Assembly: GCA_030737875.1 (NCBI GenBank)
Contig: CM060926.1
Coordinates: 166,493,079 to 166,557,078, forward strand
DNA from: Allium sativum
Taxonomy: Eukaryota > Streptophyta > Magnoliopsida > Asparagales > Amaryllidaceae
Reading direction: 5' to 3'
DNA: 64,000 bases
Within the stretch, counting starts at the first letter, position 1, and each line of letters starts with the position of its first letter. Shown piece after piece: positions 60,730-64,000 of this stretch. The translations under genes were made by a program, and so were the position numbers. The notes below the pieces were generated by a model. The model was not told the DNA's origin and did not search any database. It was given only the letters and a program-made list of their open reading frames with translations.

Positions 60730-60781
60730 ATCGTAAGACCCATCCACACATAAACACAGATGGTTTTTTTTACCTTATGAT
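60730..60781 (-). other. Conserved U5-end stem-loop (element D)
   Basis: Arms ATCGTAAG and CTTATGAT (one change, still able to pair as G-T in one orientation), inner CCATCC and GATGG. It is the same position and structure as in A and C, in a more diverged family. Confidence 0.65.
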
Positions 60782-61692
60782 AACCAAAAACATTCTTTTA
60801 CAACAATCTTTTTCTAATATTACATTAATGTCAAAATCAAGCAAATAACAATCTAGCAGAACGCTTTCGTCTCACGCTCTACCTGTATAATATATAACCA
60901 AAAACCACGGTGGAGAATGGATTTCTCACTATGATAAGGTATGGAACCACCTTTCTATCTGTGTACTCTAGAAGCGATACACTGAAGTTCAATAAGAACC
61001 TCTTGTAACTCGACTACACATGACCGACCATTCATTTCGCTTGAATGTTCTGAATATATTATCACCTTTCGGTTGGTATACCAACATAACCATTCCCAGG
61101 AGATACAAAAATAAAAAGAAGTAACAAATATGAATATTCTCTAGATGGTGACAATATACCCTAATTGGGTGCGACCCACTTAGTCATGCTGCCTTCCCGA
61201 TTTTTGTCATTTCCCGGTTGATGAGGTTTGAGGTCATAACGTACCTTTAATCGGTTGCACCTTTATTTACTCTGAATGCCACATCGTCATACCCGCCAAA
61301 TCACAAACTGATTTCCCCAAAAATACCACAGGTATAAAACCAAGAGAAACGAATTTATCCGCCACCAGCATAAATACATTTAAAGAGATCAACTTACAAT
61401 CTATTAGTTATACTCTGTCAAACATTCATCCATTTAAGTTGTCCTATGACTTGACAAACTAAAGGCACTATTCTATAAATCCATCTGAGACAATTTCTAC
61501 CTAGGATTGCCAGAACAGCCCTTTTGTTAATAACCCTTACTTCTGAAATATTTAACTTCAAAATATAACCTTGATTCATTACTTTAAATGTGTAAATAAA
61601 TAATATTTAATTTATTTAATAAATAAATCCTGATTTAAAAAGTAACTCCTTTTATCTGGTTATTTTATAAATTCAAACTATTGATCATATTC

Positions 61693-62440
61693 TGTTAGAT
61701 CCAAAAATGGCTCTAACATCCAAGTTAGGAACAATTTCCAATGAAATGAAACTAAAAATGAAGAAAACACAAAATTTATAGTGGATCGGCGTTAAATAGC
61801 CTACGTCCACTTTCTACTCTTTGAATTGATGACTTGAATGTAGGTACAACAATGATTCTCACTCACTTTCACTCATACCATACATAGATTCACTCAATCT
61901 TCTCTGAAATGTACTTTATAAGATGATTGTAATATGAAAATGGTGATGGAATTAGGTTCTCAAAGGGGTTTCAACTCTGAAAATGCCAAAAGATCCCTTG
62001 AAATGAACCTTGGAGGTCTATCTATAGGTGGAAAATGCCTTTGAAGCGGCTCCGGTTCGAGTACACGTGGCCCTCATCCCATAGAAGTCGGGTTCGGATA
62101 GAGTATGATGGTGACAGCACATCAGATTAGTGGTGAACGTAGGGAGAACATGGGCACAGTGGTTTCTTAACCGCTCCGCTTCATGAGGAAATCATGGGAT
62201 GTAACTGCTATTTATTGGTTATGTGGTTCGGATCGAATGAATGAGAAAAGGAAGGAAGCAGATCGGAATTCCTCGGCCCGATCCAAAGCTGTTTCTACTC
62301 TTCCATCCCCTACCCTTCTATATTCTGTTTCAGATAGTGACCCCGACCCGATCCGGTCATCAGATGCATGTTCTTCTAATCATCTTCCTTCACCTATTTG
62401 GCTTCTCAGCTTGCGTAGCCTAGTTCACAAAGTAGGCTAA
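61693..62440 (-). mobile_element. Copia-like LTR, minus strand (partial element)
   Basis: On the minus strand it has the Copia-type phrase GTGGACGTAGGCTATT followed by GATCCACTATAAATTTTGTG, then a degenerate primer site TTGGATGTTAGAGCC (about 61708-61722). A TATA-like CCTATAGATAGACC lies near 62014-62030. Only about 15 bases of internal DNA remain before element D begins. The outer boundary near 62440 is a guess from TAGGCTAACA. Confidence 0.45.
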
Positions 62441-62840
62441 CATCTTGACCCTCGAAGGACACTCCTATTGAAAATAGAGGGTGCTTCGATATTGTCTAAC
62501 CATTGGTCTTCGAAATAAATCACCAAACAATTGTATCTATTCGTTTGTAGGGTTGCGTCATTTCATAGAGTCACAACGCTTGCCATATATATATACATCA
62601 TAGAGTCCACAAACTTCTTTCTTTGTTTTTAATCATTTCAAGAGCTTTGCTTGATGTCTGATAGGTCCTCAAGGTAAAATTTTGTTTGTTTTACTTTGGG
62701 TCGTTTTATATGTTGATTCAATTCCTAAAGCTCTGCTGGGGTTCGGATCCGATCCGCATAACCTCGCCTACATCTTAACACCATTAAATGAATAGGCCAA
62801 ATGGCTATGGGCCAGCTTTCCGGTCCAAGCGGATTAAAAT
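62441..62840. other. Unassigned sequence
   Basis: Mixed composition, with GGATCCGATCCG and TTCGGATCGAATG-type words shared with 62100-62350 and 63340-63440, and a TATATATATA run near 62588. I see no gene, LTR terminus or RNA here. Confidence 0.4.
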
Positions 62841-62867
62841 CTTAGGAATACAAGAAGCCACCTTGGA

Positions 62868-62960
62868 CCAATATAAATCTGTTGTTTCTCCTCTTCTTCC
62901 TTCTTTCTTTTTATTATTCTCATCTCCTAGGTTTTAAAAGAGAAGAAAAAACCCTAACTT
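62868..62960 (+). promoter_or_regulatory. Candidate promoter and leader
   Basis: CCAATATAAATC near 62868 is a TATA-like box. It is followed by a C/T-rich stretch (CTCCTCTTCTTCCTTCTTTC, 62887-62906) and AAAACCCTAA (telo-box-like) at 62947-62956, a combination common in promoters and 5' leaders of plant housekeeping genes. A donor-like TATAG|GTGGGT near 63003 could end a leader exon. Confidence 0.35.
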
Positions 62961-63003
62961 CTGAATCTCTAAAATTCCCTTTCCATCTTCAAATCAACGA
63001 TAT

Positions 63004-63903
63004 AGGTGGGTCAAACGACTTCGATTAATCTCTTTTTACTTAATTTCAATTCAAATTCATGAACGATTTGAGTGGTTTCAATACGGTGTTTAATTGAATA
63101 CCATGTTTTTTTCTCCTTCGCCACCATCACTGATGGTTTTGCCGCCATCTCGAGGTAGTTGCGGTGGAGGGTTGAAATTAATGTTGGACACGCCAGCACA
63201 TAAGTGCTTGGCTTTGATTCGGTTTTTGGCATGAGGCTGGGTTCAGCGTTCATTAAGGGATAGAGAGGATGGAGAAGAAGGAGAGGGAAAGGTTTGGGAT
63301 AGGTCCGGAATAGGAGGCATAAGAGGGAAAAGGAGAAAGTGATCCATCCGACCGGGTCGGGTCGGATTGAAAAACAAAGAGAAGGGGAAAAACTAGGTGT
63401 GTCCAACTGGGTCGGGTCGGAGTGACAGAAATGGGCATGGAAAAAACATGGGTACTTAGACCGATCCGGACTACTTAAAGTACCAGTTTTCAAACCGTTC
63501 CGATTTGCCTATAGGGTATTAACTTCTGCTTTGAACCACACATGGTCCTGCCCTCGATCCCAACCCTTTCCTTTGTGGATGTCCGACCCGATCCCAACAT
63601 ATATACCCGAGCCAACTCGAGGCCATCCTACTTAATGCAAGAGAACTGTCCAACTTGCTCGATCAATGTTGGCTATGGTCTACAACTTAATGAAATGTTA
63701 AGATAGCGCCTTTTAAACATGAGTGAACATTTAAAACTATTCTGAATGCATTACTGCTTCATCAAACCTTTGCATCGTGCTCTTATGTATTTACTTTGTA
63801 TTTCTTGCACTTACTTCATACACTTTAGTTCACACACATGTATGGGGGATGCGGGAAACTTTACCTTATTCCTTGCTATTGTTTCTTCAATAGTTTATCA
63901 GAT
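63004..63903 (+). other. Possible leader intron, or unassigned LTR-like DNA
   Basis: Contains tandem GGGTCGGGTCGG words near 63354-63420 and a minus-strand open frame of 160 codons (63011-63493) that is compositionally simple (Ser/Pro/Leu-rich, matching the G-rich strand) and not recognisable. The end, TTGCTATTGTTTCTTCAATAG then TTTATCAG, is acceptor-like. Confidence 0.25.
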
Positions 63904-64000
63904 ATGACCGAGATATGTTCATCTAGATTAGCAGAAAGAAGGGAGGCTATAGCTACAGCTGAAAACCCTACCATTGAAGATGTATCTTCTACTTCCGATT
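63904..64000 (+). CDS. Partial open frame at right edge, unknown product
   Basis: ATG at 63904 opens a frame of 32 codons that is still open at the window end. It begins MTEICSSRLAERREAIATAE and is followed by an acidic, Ser/Thr-rich stretch. It could be the first coding exon of a host gene driven from about 62870, or the start of a Gag protein of another retroelement, whose N-termini often look like this. The length is too short to decide. Confidence 0.3.
   Translation, partial: MTEICSSRLAERREAIATAENPTIEDVSSTSD

Larger units (their letters stand above)
58680..61692 (-). mobile_element. Element D: A/C-related giant-LTR element, minus strand, truncated both ends
   Basis: Internal region 58707-60214 with a polypurine tract at 58707-58722 and a primer site at 60202-60213 (TGGAATCAGAGC on the minus strand, one mismatch). 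Only about 27 bases of the 3' LTR (TGTAACGTCCCGG on the minus strand, to about 58680) and about 1.48 kb of the 5' LTR end (60215-61692) remain. The LTR has the block and stem-loop shared with A and C, and the internal DNA matches C phrases such as GTGAAATAATTTTACCC. It is more diverged than A or C, with no coding sequence. Confidence 0.75.

Noticed and set aside
63011..63493. 160-codon minus-strand frame
   Set aside because: Low-complexity Ser/Pro/Leu-rich translation of a purine-rich strand, opposite to the promoter-like signals. No domain recognised.

Overview
The window reads as intergenic, retrotransposon-dense nuclear DNA of a flowering plant, most likely a eudicot. The reasons are long AT-rich LTRs beginning TGTAAC, primer-binding sites complementary to initiator-Met tRNA (TGGTATCAGAGC), degraded Ty3/gypsy chromovirus coding sequence, Copia-type LTRs and a plant gypsy-type (Transposase_28-like) pseudogene. 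I see no intact protein-coding gene. The only candidate host gene is an open frame running off the right edge. No rRNA, tRNA or CRISPR is visible.

Layout. Bases 1-52881 are one nested stack. The outermost element, B1, is a chromovirus derivative. Its 5' LTR enters from outside the window (1-395 and 21234-22298), its internal region starts at 22299, and its 3' LTR is 49011-52881. Inside the B1 5' LTR lies element A (396-21228), with two LTRs of about 6.05 kb around only 1.18 kb of non-coding internal DNA. Inside the A 5' LTR lies element E (894-8444, minus strand), a small relative of B. Inside the B1 internal region lie B2 (22534-30831, 3' end lost) and a C array (30827-47417) arranged LTR-internal-LTR-internal-LTR, with LTRs of about 6.25 kb and internals of about 1.12 kb. 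B2 and C are fused at a 5-base microhomology. Target-site duplications are visible for A and E, and a right-hand candidate for C.

Bases 52882-64000 are a different landscape: a minus-strand pseudogene resembling plant gypsy-type Transposase_28 proteins with a coiled-coil tail (52900-56052), two GGTCGGCC-rich minisatellites, a Copia-like LTR (58140-58650), element D on the minus strand (58680-61692, related to A and C), a second Copia-like LTR in opposite orientation (61693-62440), then a promoter-like stretch and an open frame at 63904-64000.

Two lineages emerge. B and E keep scraps of a Ty3 polyprotein (zinc knuckle, protease end, collapsed reverse transcriptase, chromodomain tail) with shared deletions and a shared stop codon, so they probably multiplied after inactivation using another element's enzymes. 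A, C and D keep no coding sequence. They do share a primer-binding site, a polypurine tract and conserved LTR features: a GAGGAATCC/GGATTCCTC stem-loop just after an intron-like segment (A and C), and an ATCGTAAG/CTTACGAT stem-loop near the LTR end (A, C and D). The giant-LTR, tiny-internal architecture with these conserved structures is the most interesting content. All identities are by eye and no database search was run.
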